Origin: Clusia tigrina
Lineage: Eukaryota > Arthropoda > Insecta > Diptera > Clusiidae
Assembly (NCBI GenBank): GCA_920105625.2
Contig: OV050031.1
Span: forward strand, 125,954,275 to 126,018,274
Length of the DNA: 64,000 nucleotides
Direction of reading: 5' to 3'
In this document: piece by piece, positions 1 through 10,769 of the stretch
Numbering within the stretch: position 1 is the first letter of the stretch
How the letters are laid out: every line of letters starts with the position of its first letter
Program-made: the position numbers and the translations under genes
The notes under the pieces: generated by a model
What the model was told of the DNA's origin: nothing
The model's database searches: none
Seen by the model: the letters and a program-made list of their open reading frames with translations, nothing else

Positions 1-519
1 ATCTATTTCCTACTAATTTAAGGTACTTAAGTGAACATATATATATATTTTTATTATTATATACATTACCGTATACAGTGTTTAAGATGCATATTCCTAT
101 TTCTTATATTTAATAAATATATATACTCGTATATATATATATGTATATATGTACTATGTTTACCCACCGTTTTTCAGTCATCCCCCACGTACCCCTTTCC
201 ACGTTCATTCACCTTTCAAAATCCGAGTCAATATTTGACAGAATTAACTTTTCAATCCGGGTCAATATTTATATACATAATTGTAAATATTCAAAAATTG
301 AAATTTAAATATAACTTTTAGGAAGGAATCACTAAGAAATTATTGAGCAAACACAGTAAGAAAATTTTCAAAACATATAATGGAGAACTGATATTCAAGT
401 TCAACATAATTTTAATGAAAGATTTTTCTATATTATTTAAATTATTATTAAAATTAGTGAGATACGGCGCTTGATGATTAATTTTATATCAGGTTTCAAT
501 TTATTCATGTCTCATGCCT
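1..519. other. AT-rich sequence, nothing recognised
   Basis: Very AT-rich sequence with short (AT)n/(TA)n runs near 37-50 and 118-150. The second run contains the near-palindrome atatactcgtatat, a word that recurs across the window. The open frame across it is low-complexity Tyr/Ile and looks like a by-product of composition. I see no gene. Confidence 0.6.
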
Positions 520-526
520 ATCCGAT

Positions 527-1975
527 TTGTTATATCTTGCCGATTTGTTTTTTTTTTTAGCGGGAAATCATTTACTAAATGCGAGTCCCATGAAGGCTGA
601 GGTAGATCTGTACTCTTGGAATAAATTTATAGGTAAAAAATTCGGGTCACAGCCTAAGGTAGCCTATTTAATATACACAGCGGCTTTACGACCAGTCCTT
701 TTTTATGGGGTGCTTGCTAGGTGGACAACCCTAAGTAACCCCACATACAACAGGCTGGTAACAAAGGTACATAGAACGGCAGAGGTATTCATAAGTTGTG
801 CTATTAGAACGACTCCAACGCTTTAGATGTTATGCTCAATCTGTTGCCTATTATGCTTTTTGGCGAAAAAATAGCTGCAAACTCAGCTATAAGTCTAAAA
901 GCTAGACATCGATCGGTTGCCAAGAACGTAGGTCATTCGTCTATTTTAAGACATTTTTAGGGTATTCCTGACTCTTTTGATTACATCACACCAATTTATG
1001 CCTTCAAAGCCATGTGGAGGATCTCCATTTCCCTCAGGGACGAATGGAAGGATGGCATCCCCCCTCATGTAAAAGGGATTCGCATCTACACAAATGGATC
1101 CAAGTTACAGAGTAAGGTGGTTTATTCTCAGAAGATTTGGGCATGAACATGTCCTTTATGATGCACGACCACCGCAGTGTTTTTCAGGCAGAGCCCACGG
1201 CTATAGAAGCAACACTCTCTTCTCTAAAAGAGACCTGATATTTGCAATCTATCTGACAGCCAAGCAGCTTTGCGCTCCCTGGATTAGGCTATTATCATCT
1301 CAAAAGCCGTCAAAAGCTAGCGCGAAACTTTGGACGAGATAGCTAAGTAGACTCGTCTGCATCTGTCCTCAGTTCCCGGTCACAGGGATATTCCAGGGAA
1401 CTGTAAAGCGGATGAACTTGCCCGTGAGGGTACTACCACCGATGGAACCAGATACGTCGAACTTCGGTATTCCTATTGCTACATATAACCTCTTAATAAA
1501 TACTATATCCTTAGGCAAAGCAGGCAGGCGCTGGTCTGAAGGGAAAGGATGCAAAATAGCTATACAAACCTGGCAGAGATAAATGTCAAGCTCTTTAATG
1601 ACCTAGTGTCTCTAAATAGACAAAGTATAGGTCCCGTAATTACTGTCCTAACGGGAGACTGGGCCCTGGGTACTCATGGGTGTAGGCTGGGGATTGGCAT
1701 CTAACGACTTCTGCAAGAGTTGCATGGACGAGGAGGAGGAAGAGTCCACTGCACACCTGTTGTGCACGTGTCCAGGCGACTAATTTCAGGCCTTTTTGGG
1801 ATATATTTATAAAAAAAAGATTAGCTCCATCCACTGCTTTATTAAAAGCTCCAAATGGCTAGACCTTTGAAAGCAATGGGGCCTGATGTCATATGCAGTA
1901 TCACAAAGGGTCAATGTTGTCTTAAGTGCGCTCTTCGGGCGGCCGCCTTACCTACTTACCTAAATCTGAATTTAG
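527..1975 (+). mobile_element. LOA/I-group LINE, degenerate 3' part (RT end, RNase H, Cys-rich tail)
   Basis: A decayed non-LTR retrotransposon 3' end. At 640-825 the translation reads like the reverse transcriptase thumb of R1/LOA/I elements: IYTAALRPVLFYGVL, then VHRTAEVFISCAIRTTPT. At 1085-1560 a broken RNase H domain follows, with IYTNGSK and FQAEPTAIEATLSSLKE. At 1700-1783 comes the terminal Cys/His motif CKSC..EEE..TAHLLCTCPGD. The tail ends in ggcggccgccttacctacttacc, resembling the 3' end of fly LOA-like LINEs. Many stops and frame changes make it dead. The family is inferred from motif order (RT, RNase H, CCHC). The 5' part (endonuclease and RT palm) is absent, which is usual for 5'-truncated LINEs. 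Confidence 0.7.
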
Positions 1976-2585
1976 CTAAATGTGAAGATGGAAACGGTGA
2001 CAACACTTCTCTTGAAAATTTGGTTGTATTTGGATATTTCATTTGGTTTCTTTCACAAAGCCATGTCATCACTCATTTTATATTAAATAAAGTATTAATT
2101 GACTCATAATTCATGCACTTCTATGAGTTCTTCCGGATACTGCATATTTGACATATCAGACAAATCCACTAACATTGACTGTTACAGCCGATAAAATTTT
2201 CAGAGGATTAACATTAACATCTATAGCGATCTTAGTCACTTCACTTTATTGGAGCCAAGGATATTTTTTTTTAATATATATCTGATATAATTCAATAAAG
2301 GTAATGAAACAAAATATCTTAACGTTTGCATTGACACGATATTTTTATTTCTTCTATACAAATATGAATTGGTGAATTTATATGACCAAATTCACAGTCA
2401 CTCTCATGAAATACATAAGGTACATAAGAGTTCCTTTGCCATTGAAAATTCGGACTCTCCCACGAAACGGTAGCTGCATATTTGAACATAATCTTCTATT
2501 TCCACTATGTCCCATTTGCAACATTTTGAGCGATAAACGGCTGAACTTCTTCTTCATCTTCATCACTTTCTACGTCACTATTGTC
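1976..2585. other. Intergenic, nothing firmly recognised
   Basis: About 600 bp without a supported gene. On the minus strand near 2545-2590 an acidic stretch (DSDVESDEDEEE-like) resembles the acidic N-terminus of some piggyBac-type proteins, but it is too short and broken to assign. No terminal repeats or tail were seen. Confidence 0.5.
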
Positions 2586-3519
2586 TCCCATAATTAACTG
2601 AAATATCTTATCATCTCCTATATTGCGTATATTGAATTCTCTGCTGTGCAAAAAAGGAGAGTATATAAGTAAATATAATAATTATTACGACAACTTATGG
2701 ACAACATGCAGTATACCCTTTTTACCTTCAAATAAATAGGGTATACTAATGTTGTGCTTTTGAGAGGGATTGCAATTTCAAGAAGGAGGCGCGGTAGGTA
2801 TGGACATATATACACAGATATGATCAGAATCAATTTTTATTTTGTCCGTTCGTCTGTCCGTCTGTGGCCACTTTTTCTACACCATTAGAGCTATCTTAAT
2901 GAAATTATGCAAAAGTATAGTCTGGACAAAGACGCAGAACCAGATTGCTTTATGGGCTGATTTGGATAAAGACCACGCCTACCTCACATATAAGGATCTT
3001 TCCTCACCTTTTTTTGAATGACTATAACTTCGTGGCAGTTCTGGAGATGTGGTCCCATAATTAACTGAAATATCTTATCATCTCCTATATTGCGTATATT
3101 GAATTCTCTGCTGTGCAAAAAAGGAAAGTATATAAGTAAATATAATAATTATTACGACAACTTATGGACAACATGCAGTATACCCTTTTTACCTTCAAAT
3201 AAATAGGGTATACTAAGGTTGTGCTTTTGAGAGGGATTGCAATTTCAAGAAGGAGGCGCGGTAGGTATGGACATATATACACAGATATGATCAGAATCAA
3301 TTTTTATTTTGTCCGTTCGTCTGTCCGTCTGTGGCCACTTTTTCTACACCATTAGAGCTATCTTAATGAAATTATGCAAAATTATAGTCTGGACAAAGAC
3401 GCAGAACCAGATTGCTTTATGGGCTGATTTGGATAAAGACCACGCCTACCTCACATATAAGGATCTTTCCTCACCTTTTTTTGAATGACTATAACTTCGT
3501 GGCAGTTCTGGAGATGTGG
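2586..3519 (+). repeat. DINE-1/mini-me-like repeat, two tandem 467-bp units
   Basis: Two head-to-tail copies, 2586-3052 and 3053-3519, differ at only a few positions. Each holds a pair of inverted TATACCC motifs (gtataccct ... agggtatac), a ggaggcgcgg segment, gatcagaatcaa, and a tract of gtcc/gtct tetramers (tgtccgttcgtctgtccgtctg). This order matches the core of Drosophila DINE-1/INE-1/mini-me repeats, classed as Helentron-type rolling-circle elements. No protein is encoded. The shadow frames of 71 residues in each unit are non-coding. The near identity of the units means the tandem duplication is recent. The family name is inferred from motif order. Confidence 0.6.
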
Positions 3520-3648
3520 GTCCTACTAATCACTATGCAAGAAGTGGGTAGTGTATTTTAACTGCCACGCCCACTATTAACAAATATTCATAACTTAAGA
3601 TCTGGTAGTGGCTTATGGACGAAATTTTACAAGAAGCAACATATGGAC
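3520..3648 (+). repeat. Repeat segment shared (inverted) with the 34-kb inverted-repeat element
   Basis: Continues the DINE-like repeat. The stretch around 3560-3605 (actgccacgcccactatt ... cataacttaagatct) reappears as its reverse complement at about 34435-34475 with only a few changes. The GTGGGCGTGG/CCACGCCCAC word recurs in both places. This links the two loci to one interspersed repeat family. Confidence 0.6.
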
Positions 3649-3736
3649 ATTATAAAGCAATCTGCAATAATTTATTTATTTTTTAAAATTAAGTTGTTCT
3701 TTTATCGAACTTTCTCTTCGTGCATTGGTATTTCGA
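3649..3736 (-). pseudogene. P-like (THAP9/P-superfamily) transposase, C-terminal end, distal piece
   Basis: The continuation of the reading frame at 9649-9990 on the other side of the RTE LINE. On the minus strand the frame ending LNTEIP at 9636-9650 resumes here as RNTNARREKVR after the 13-bp target duplication and soon stops. The basic ending is typical of P-type transposases. The fragment alone would be unrecognisable. The call depends on the continuity across the insertion. Confidence 0.35.
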
Positions 3737-3787
3737 GGAATTTCTGTATCATCATCATCATCATAATTGGCGTACAACCATTTCTGA

Positions 3788-4411
3788 TCATTGCCGCGTT
3801 ATTAGCCTTCGCCAGTCGTCTCTGCTTCGCTCACGCTGACGCCAATTGGAAACGCCAAGTGCAGCCAGGTCCTCTTGAACTTGGTCCTTCCAACGTAGTG
3901 GTGGTCTCTCCCTCCTGCGTCCGCTACCCGGAGGCATCGAATCAAACACTTTTTTCGCCGGAGCACTTTCATCCATTCCCACAACATGTCCCAGCCAGCG
4001 CAGCGGCTGTGTTTTAATGCGCTGAACTATATCAATGTCGGCGTACAGCTCATACAGCTCGATGTTCCAGCTGATTCGATACTCTCCGTAGACGCATATA
4101 GGACCATAGATCCTTCGAAGAATTTTTCTCTCGAACGCCCCCAAATCTCGCTCATCGTTGTTTGTCATCGTCCAGGTTTCGGCACCATAAAGCAGGACGG
4201 GAAGGATGAGGGCTTTGTAGAGCGTAATTTTTGTTCGTCGAGAGAGGGCTCTGCTTCTCAATTGCCTACTGAGCCCATAATAGCATCTGTTGGCAAGAGT
4301 GATTCTTCGCTTGATCTCCTAGCTGACATCGTTCGTGGTGTTCATGCTAGTTCCCAGATAAACGAAGTCCTTCACAACTTCAAAGTTGTAGTCGCCAACA
4401 GTGACGTGGTG
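3788..4411 (-). pseudogene. RTE-like LINE, RT C-terminal portion (downstream of nested insertion)
   Basis: The 3' end of the RTE-like coding region. The 157-residue frame at 3788-4261 contains ITLYKALILPVLLYGAETW, LRRIYGP, RLRW-like LRWLGHVVGMDESAP and RPPLRWKDQVQEDL. This is the thumb and C-terminal region of LINE RTs of the type often mis-annotated as craniofacial development protein. At 4290-4411 the same protein reads VTVGDYNFEVV and VYLGT. That frame stops where the Jockey element has inserted and resumes at 7037. It is a non-functional fragment. Confidence 0.75.
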
Positions 4412-4422
4412 TCCAAGACGCT

Positions 4423-7025
4423 TTTTTCTTTTTTTTTTTAATATCCAAATATTTTATTGCAATCTGTTACATTCAATCACATTCAGCAATATTTAATAAC
4501 TTAAGACTAATTTTTGTATTTACTGTCTTTTATGGACTACACCCAGTGGTGCAGCCATTGCCTATTAGCACAGGAGATCTGTTGTGGATTTTCTCTTAAG
4601 TCGGATGAAAGTGAAGGGGTTGGAAGTGAGTTCCGATATCAGTGGATTTGGGTGGACTAGGAGTCTCAGATTGTGCGAAGTAGAGAGCTTTTTTATTTCT
4701 TGAGCGACTGTAGGAACTTTGAGGTCACGATGGATTTGGTTGTTTGTGACATAATTGGGCGCGTTTACAATCATTCTTAGGGTCTTTGATTGGAATCTGT
4801 GAAGTATTTCAACATTGAAAGTTGCCGCAGTGCCCCACAGCTGAATACCGTATGTCCAAACTGGTTTTAAAATTGCTGAGTACAAGAGCAATTTGCTATC
4901 GATTGAGACTTTGGAGTTTCGATTCAAGAGCCAGTGTAGATTTCTGAGCTTTATACCGAGTGATTTTCGTTTTGTAAATATATGTGTTTTCCAAGTTAAT
5001 CTTCTGTCGAGGTGCATCCCAAGGTATCTAGCCTCATTACATTGGGGTATATTTATGCCGTTGAGTTTAACGGGTGGGCAGGTGTTTCGTTTGAGAGTGA
5101 ATGTAACCTGGACTGATTTTGTTTCGTTCAACTTGATTTTCCATTTTTTTAGCCAGTCAGTAATTTTGTTTAGCCCACTCTGGATTTTAGAGGAAGCTAA
5201 GTGTGGGAGAGTGTCAACAGCTAAGACAGCAGTATCATCTGCAAAGGTACCTATGGTGACTCCTTCAGCTGATGGTAAGTCGTACGTGTGAAGTAGATAA
5301 AGTATTGGGCCCATGACACGCTGCTGTACAATATTGTTTATGTTCGAATGCAGTGTGTATATACTCAACAATCCTATGAACCTGTTCGATTGTGCTGTGT
5401 TTTTTCCTGAAACCAAATTTATGATTTGGAATTAGCTTTCGCTCTTCTATAATTGGGAGTAGTCTTTTCAGGAAAAGGGTTTCCATGAGTTTAGAAGCAA
5501 TCGGTAACAAGCTAATTGGGCGATACGATTCAACTTTATCAGCGCTTTTTCCGGGTTTGAGAATCATTTTTAATTGTGACACTTTCCATTGGGGAGGTAT
5601 AAAGCCAGATGTTAGTACCGCGTTAAATAAGTAGGTAAGATATGTCACTCCTTCTTCTGGAAGTTGTTTTACTATTTTTCCAGTGATAAGGTCGTACCCA
5701 GGGGCTTTCTTAATATTTAGCTTATCAATAGCTGCTTTCACTTCAGATTTGGAAAATTTACGTATGGGTAGGTCCATCTGATGGGTATTACTCAGAACAC
5801 TTTTCACTTCTTCTGTTACACATGCTGGGGGCTCGATTTCCTGTGGAGTAAATACTTTTTTTAAGTGTCGGGCAAATGTGACTGCTCTTTCAAGGTCACT
5901 TTTAGCCCATTCGTTATTTTTCATTCGTAAAGCGGATTGGAACATTGTGGGTCTCTTTAGATTCCTAGTTGCTTTCCAGAGAGAGTATTCTGTAGCAGCT
6001 GTTGCATCGAGATTACTGAGGTAATGATGGAGTTGGGTGTTTCGTTCGTTATTAAGGATCTCTTTAAGTTCTTTTGTAAGCGCATTTAATTTTTTCTTGT
6101 CCTCAGGATGTCTAGTTTGTTGCCACTTTTTTCTTGCATATCGCTTTTCTCTCAGTTTTTCTTTTATAGGTTTGGAGATGTTCGTTGATTTTCGCTCATT
6201 TAGTGTGGGGGTGGAGTCCCACGCAGGTTGTTGCAGGCAGTTGTTGAAGTGTTCAACAGCCGCAATGATATCTTCTTCAGATTTCAGTGATAGTTTTAAA
6301 TCAATTGTGGAAGATACCATATATCGGAAGCGATTCCAATCAGTTTTGTGATTATGTAAGCTACATTGACTGGGAAGAAGGGCAAGACTGTTGTTAAGCT
6401 CGACGAGAACTGGAGAGTGGTCAGAAGACAGCTCAAAACATGGGCTACATTTAAGATCACTAAGCATGATACCTTTCGTCACACAGAAGTCAATCAAGTC
6501 GGGAATTTTTCTTACATCTGTTGGCCAGTATGTTGGTGTACCTGAAGAGACAGGGAGTAAATTTAATTTTCCAATGGCCGCATAAAGCTGTCGACCTTTT
6601 GGTGTAGTGAGACGGGAACCCCAGTATGTGTGCTTTGCGTTATAGTCTCCTCCAGCTAGGAATCTATTGCCAAGGGTCTTAAAGAATTTCTCATACTCCT
6701 CCATTTTTATTGTGTGTTTAGGTGGGCTGTAGACAGTGGAAATTGTAATTGGCCCTTTCCAGTCACCAACAATTATATTCGTGGCTTGTATAGCTTCTGT
6801 GCGATAAGATGTGCTCTCACAGTGTTTTATGTTATTGCGTATTAATATTGCTGAACCTGCATGAGCCTTATTATCTGGGTGCAGGGTGTGATAAAACTTA
6901 AAGTTCGGAATCTGAAAATGGCTTTTGTTGGTGAAATGGGTTTCAGATATTAGGAGTATATCTATTTCGTATGTTTTAAGGAATTTTTTAATTTCTAATA
7001 AATGTTTTTACAGCCCATTAGCCCA
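4423..7025 (-). mobile_element. Jockey-clade LINE, 5'-truncated, nested in the RTE LINE
   Basis: Bounded by an 11-bp direct repeat, tccaagacgct (4412-4422 and 7026-7036), cut from the RTE coding sequence. The 3' poly(A) tail shows as a T-rich run at 4423-4439 on the plus strand. The 5' end begins inside the endonuclease, so ORF1 and the leader are missing, as expected for target-primed reverse transcription that stopped early. It has the same orientation as its host LINE. It must be younger than the RTE insertion. Confidence 0.85.
4565..6990 (-). pseudogene. Jockey ORF2 (endonuclease-RT) with the RT catalytic core deleted
   Basis: Minus-strand order: APE endonuclease remainder (LLISETHF near 6950, GGDYNAKHTYWG near 6640, SSDHSPV), a linker, then RT fingers (KAPGYDLI, SYRPISLLPIASKLMETL, FGFRKKHSTIEQVHR). 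At about 5310 the frame reads QYCTA and jumps directly into GPILYLLHTYDLP. The segment that should carry the first RT aspartate and the PQGS region is missing, and the frame shifts. ATFADD-like FADDTAVL and the thumb follow at 4565-5260. The missing palm motif shows the protein could not have been active. The deletion probably arose within this copy. Confidence 0.8.
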
Positions 7026-7036
7026 TCCAAGACGCT

Positions 7037-9304
7037 GAGACTCTTTGTGTGTTGACACCAAGTACTTCGTTTTGTCCTCGTTCACCGCTAAACCCACTCG
7101 CCTCGCTTCTCTCTCCAAGCCGGAAAATGCAGCACTCACGGCGCGGCTTTTATGGCCAATGATGTCAATATCATCAGCGTACGCCAGTAACATGACACTG
7201 ATGTGGAAGATAGTGCCTGTGCGATTTAGATCTACTGCGCGTACGATTTTTTCCAACATTAGATTGAAGAAAACACACGAAGTCACCTTGTCTGAATCCT
7301 CGCTCAGTAACAAACGGCTCGGACAAGCTATTACCGATTTTAACTGAGCCAGTGGTGGTGCTTAGCGTCATTTTGCACGGCCGAATTAGCTTAGCAGGGA
7401 CGCCAAATTCAGACATAGAGGTGTACAGCTGACTCCTGATGGTGCTATCGAATGCGGCTTTGAAATCGACGAAAAGGTGGTGTATGTCGATCTGCTTCTC
7501 TAGGGTTTTCTCCAGGATTTGGCGTAGTGTGAACATTTGGTCAGTGGTGCCTTTACCAGGTCTGAAGCCACACTGATAAGGCCCAATCAGTTCATTGGCG
7601 ATGGGCTTCAGCCTTTCGCAGAGTACGCTCGACAGGACGTTATATGCGATGTTCAGAAGGCTGATCCCGCGGTAGTTGGCACAGATTGCCGGATCACCAT
7701 TCTTGTGGATTGGGCAGAGCACACTTAAGTTTCAGTTTCTGGGCATGCATTTCTCCGACCATATTTTGCAGATCAGCTGGTGCATGCGTTTCGTGAGCTC
7801 ATCGCCGGCAGCCTTGAATAGCTCCGCTGGTATACCATCAGCTCCAGCGGCTTTGTTGTTTTTGAGCCGCCTAATAGCTAGCAAGACCTCGTCATATTCG
7901 GGGGGCGCTACTTCATGTTCGTCGTCAGCAACTGTGGGATCGGGTTCATCTTCATTACGTACGTTAGCGCTGTCTCCATTCAGCAGCTTCGAGAAGTGTT
8001 CCCTCCATAACGTGAGTGCGGTCTGGACATCCGTCACTAAATTCCCGTTTTCGTCTTTGCAGGAATTGGAATTGGCTCCGGTCTTAAAACCTTCCGCATG
8101 GCGCCTCACACGTTCGTAGAATTTTCGAGCCATATTCCTGCTGCCAAACATCTCGATTTCCTCGCATTCTCTCTTTTCGGCTTCTCGTCTCTTGCGCCTA
8201 AAAATACGCTTCTCTTCCCTTCTCTTCTCTCGATATCGCTCCTTAGGAGCACGCATTGTAGCCGATCGCAGGGTGAGTTGGTATGCTGCGTCTTTCTCTG
8301 CAGCGGCGTTGCGATACTCTTCGTCATACCAGCTCTTTTTCTTCGTGCGGTGATAGCCAATCACCTCTTCAGCGGCCGTGCGCATGGAGTGGGAAGTAAG
8401 CGACAACTGCGCGCAAATATTGAGATCAGGGGGAGAATTCGTCAACATATTCGAGAGCCGAGAACCAAATGCGGTATCTGTCAGTTGCGATTGTAGCTTT
8501 CTGACGTCAAGCTTTCCCTGCGAATTAGAGCGTATGTTTTTTGCCGCACTGAGGCGAGTGCGAACCTTAGCTACAACAAGGTAGTGGTCCGAGACAATGT
8601 TGGCACCTCGGATTGTACGTACGTCTAACATGCTGGATACGTGCCTGCCGTCGATAAGAACGTGATCAATTTGGTTCCTGGTTTTATGATCAGGCGACAG
8701 CCTGGTGGCTTTATGAATATCGGGATGCTGGTATCTAGTACTACTAACTACCATGTTCCGGCTACGGCGAAGTCGATCAGCCTCAAACCGTTTTCTGATG
8801 ACTGCTCGTGGAGGCTGAACTTACCGACGGTTGGTTAAAAAATGCTTTCTTTGCTCACCTTTTTACATCGTGGCGGAGGCATCGATCGAAGGTTTTTACT
8901 AGTTGATCGTAGAAGGCGTCCTTGGTGTTTTCGTCTTTCTCATCCGTCGGAGCATGTGCGCAGATTAGGCTGATGTTAAAGTATTTCGCCTTAATGTGGA
9001 GTGGGGCAAGCCTGTCGTTGCCTGGGGTAAATCCCAGGACTTCATCTCGCAGTCGTTTGCTTACCACAAAACCTACACCGGTGACGTCAGCTTTATATTT
9101 TTCGAGGACGTCAACTAGCTGGATAGAGGCACCTTCCTTATTAAGGGTCCGAACATTCCAGGTGCATATCCTTAAATCGTGTTCCTTATAACGTTTGCGG
9201 GGGTTGTCGTCAACAGTTGTGGGGTATTTCATCCGAGGCTTCAATCTTATATTCACTGGACTCTTTTTTTTATGTGGCGGGTTCCAAGCCCAGCGCACAT
9301 CCAT
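7037..9304 (-). pseudogene. RTE-like LINE endonuclease and RT (upstream part)
   Basis: Minus-strand order: endonuclease start (LRICTWNVRTLNKEG near 9165; VSLICAHAPT-like ISLICAHAPTDEKD near 8950), endonuclease end (RNQIDHVLIDGRHVSS and SDHYLVVAKVRTRL, 8560-8680), a basic linker, RT fingers (NKAAGADGIPAELF near 7850; NYRGISLLNIAYNVLSSVL near 7650; GFRPGKGTTDQMF), palm (FVDFKAAFDS near 7460) and LAYADDIDIIGHK near 7160. ADVTG joins directly to VGFVVSKRL, so the catalytic QE motif of the endonuclease is deleted, and the GDFNA motif is missing near 8850. Frame breaks lie near 7270 and 7725. The RT active-site DD is still visible. Confidence 0.8.
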
Positions 9305-9648
9305 AAGCTAGGGATTTTTTTTTGTTTGGTGGTGGTAACCCTCTTCGGGGGTATGGTTGCTGCCGTTGGTACCTATAGTACTCCTCCGCCACCGTTCCTA
9401 CATGCGAGACCCCACCTGGCCCCGCACACTTTCATGAAACCGAATATTTCAGAGTGGCCTCACCAAAGCTCCCTCTCTCCTTGGCCCTAACCAAGGATCC
9501 CACATGGGTTGGTTACCACATCTTCACCTAGGTTGCTCAGGTTACCAGGGTGCACCACGTGGAGGTGAGAGTAGGAAGATTTAAGAGGCATGAGCCGTTA
9601 ATAGCAGGAAACCCTAACGTGAATCTGTCCCCCTTGGAATTTCTGTAT

Positions 9649-9990
9649 TAAGTAATCTTATTCTCAACGACATTCGACATCTTAAAATAACTTTTTTCAC
9701 TTTTTCATTTGCTTCCGCCAAATGTTTTGCAAATATCCGCTCCATATAATTTCAAAAAAAATTCATCGCTTGATTTGACATAGCCCACCTGCACTAAAAA
9801 CTTTCAGAAATGATAGGATGCAGTCCTGTAGAGGATTAACCACAAGAATATGGATTTCATTTTTCAATTTGTGGTAAATAAAGCCAACTAAATTCTCCAA
9901 ACCGTCATATTCTAGTTTTTCTAACTCGTTTTCATTATTTTCCCTATTTCTTTATTTACTAAATCTTTATTTGTCAAGAAACTAAGAGCG
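9649..9990 (-). pseudogene. P-like (THAP9/P-superfamily) transposase C-terminal relic
   Basis: Minus-strand translation shows EYDGLENLVGFIYHKLK (about 9868-9915), then FSAGGL, ERIFAKHLAEANEKVKKV and RMSLRIRLLN just before the RTE insertion at 9648. The order of an LEY-AGFI-HKL motif, a GGL motif and a final basic RLRYLN-like motif matches the C-terminal region of P-element/THAP9-type transposases. Several frame changes show decay. I could not find the THAP domain or terminal repeats. A domesticated-gene relic is an alternative. Confidence 0.4.
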
Positions 9991-10556
9991 ATTTTTCTAA
10001 GCTTACAGAATACATATACATATTTAGGTAATATCCTCAGCCACTGCATCGAAAATATAGTGTTTTCACAGCACGCAATAAAATTTTACTAAATCCGGTC
10101 TAAGGTATCCATCCAACTGTAAAAGTGTACAATTTTTCCACTAACACACAAAATGTAAATTTTCCGTACAATTTCTCACTTGATTTTTTACTGGTTGTTT
10201 GCTTGCATTTGCACACTGCACACCTCTTGTTAACATTTTTTTTGCAGAGTTGCCAACTCTCACACAATACATAAATTATTTTGTACAAACTGATCATTTT
10301 CACGTATGAAGCAATTTATTATATACGAGTATATATAAAATATATATATATATATAAAATTTAAATTAACACAGCAAAAATAAAGCTTGCATTTATATTT
10401 ATCATTGGTTTCGTATGAAAATCAATTGATTTGTCATATAAATATAGTTCTTAGTAAATTATTTAGGGACACACAAAGTTCACAACCCTTGGCAAACTAT
10501 ACCCTTGGTCAAACTACGTCATCTAACGGGAAATCATGTCCATGTCGTAATTTTTA
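9991..10556. other. AT-rich spacer, nothing recognised
   Basis: No supported gene. It contains an (AT)n run at about 10320-10360 preceded by atatacgagtatat, the recurring near-palindromic word. The open frame at 10100-10303 on the minus strand has no recognisable motif. Confidence 0.5.
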
Positions 10557-10769
10557 TTTCTATCATTCTTAATATGCACCTAATGATGATTTATGAAGAA
10601 AGCATCCGCATTGTTGAAGTCACATGCATAACGAAAGGTAAAGGGTATTTCCAAATCGCTCTTACCCGACTTTAGATTTCTGTACTCGTTTTTTACATGT
10701 AATTATGTTTTATTTTCAAGCATTTCTTTTCTATTGTTCAAATATACTTTATTATTGCACAGAATTATA
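10557..10769 (+). repeat. Repeat block flanking mariner; inverted copy at 16896-17105
   Basis: About 210 bp immediately left of the mariner at 10770. The same sequence is present in reverse orientation directly beside the deleted mariner at 16896-17105, and again at 22719-22928. A diverged form (cctttaccttt, a cccgactt motif and catcattaggtgcatat) makes up the terminal arms of the element at 34091-35447. It is non-coding. Confidence 0.75.

Larger units (their letters stand above)
3750..9635 (-). mobile_element. RTE-like LINE, full length, interrupted by a Jockey LINE
   Basis: A non-LTR element bounded by a 13-bp direct repeat, ggaatttctgtat (3737-3749 and 9636-9648). Its 3' end, on the minus strand, is a short (ATG)n tail, seen as catcatcatcat at 3750 onwards. 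This fits RTE elements, which end in microsatellites and not poly(A). Removing the nested Jockey element and one target copy leaves about 3.27 kb, the usual RTE size, with a 5' leader (about 9305-9635) and one endonuclease-RT frame. The element is dead: the endonuclease has lost catalytic motifs and the RT has frameshifts. It landed inside the end of a P-like transposase relic. The clade is inferred from length, tail type and protein style. Confidence 0.75.

Noticed and set aside
2618..3300. Duplicated 71-residue minus-strand frames
   Set aside because: They are carried by the non-coding DINE-like repeat. Their identity reflects the DNA duplication, not protein selection.
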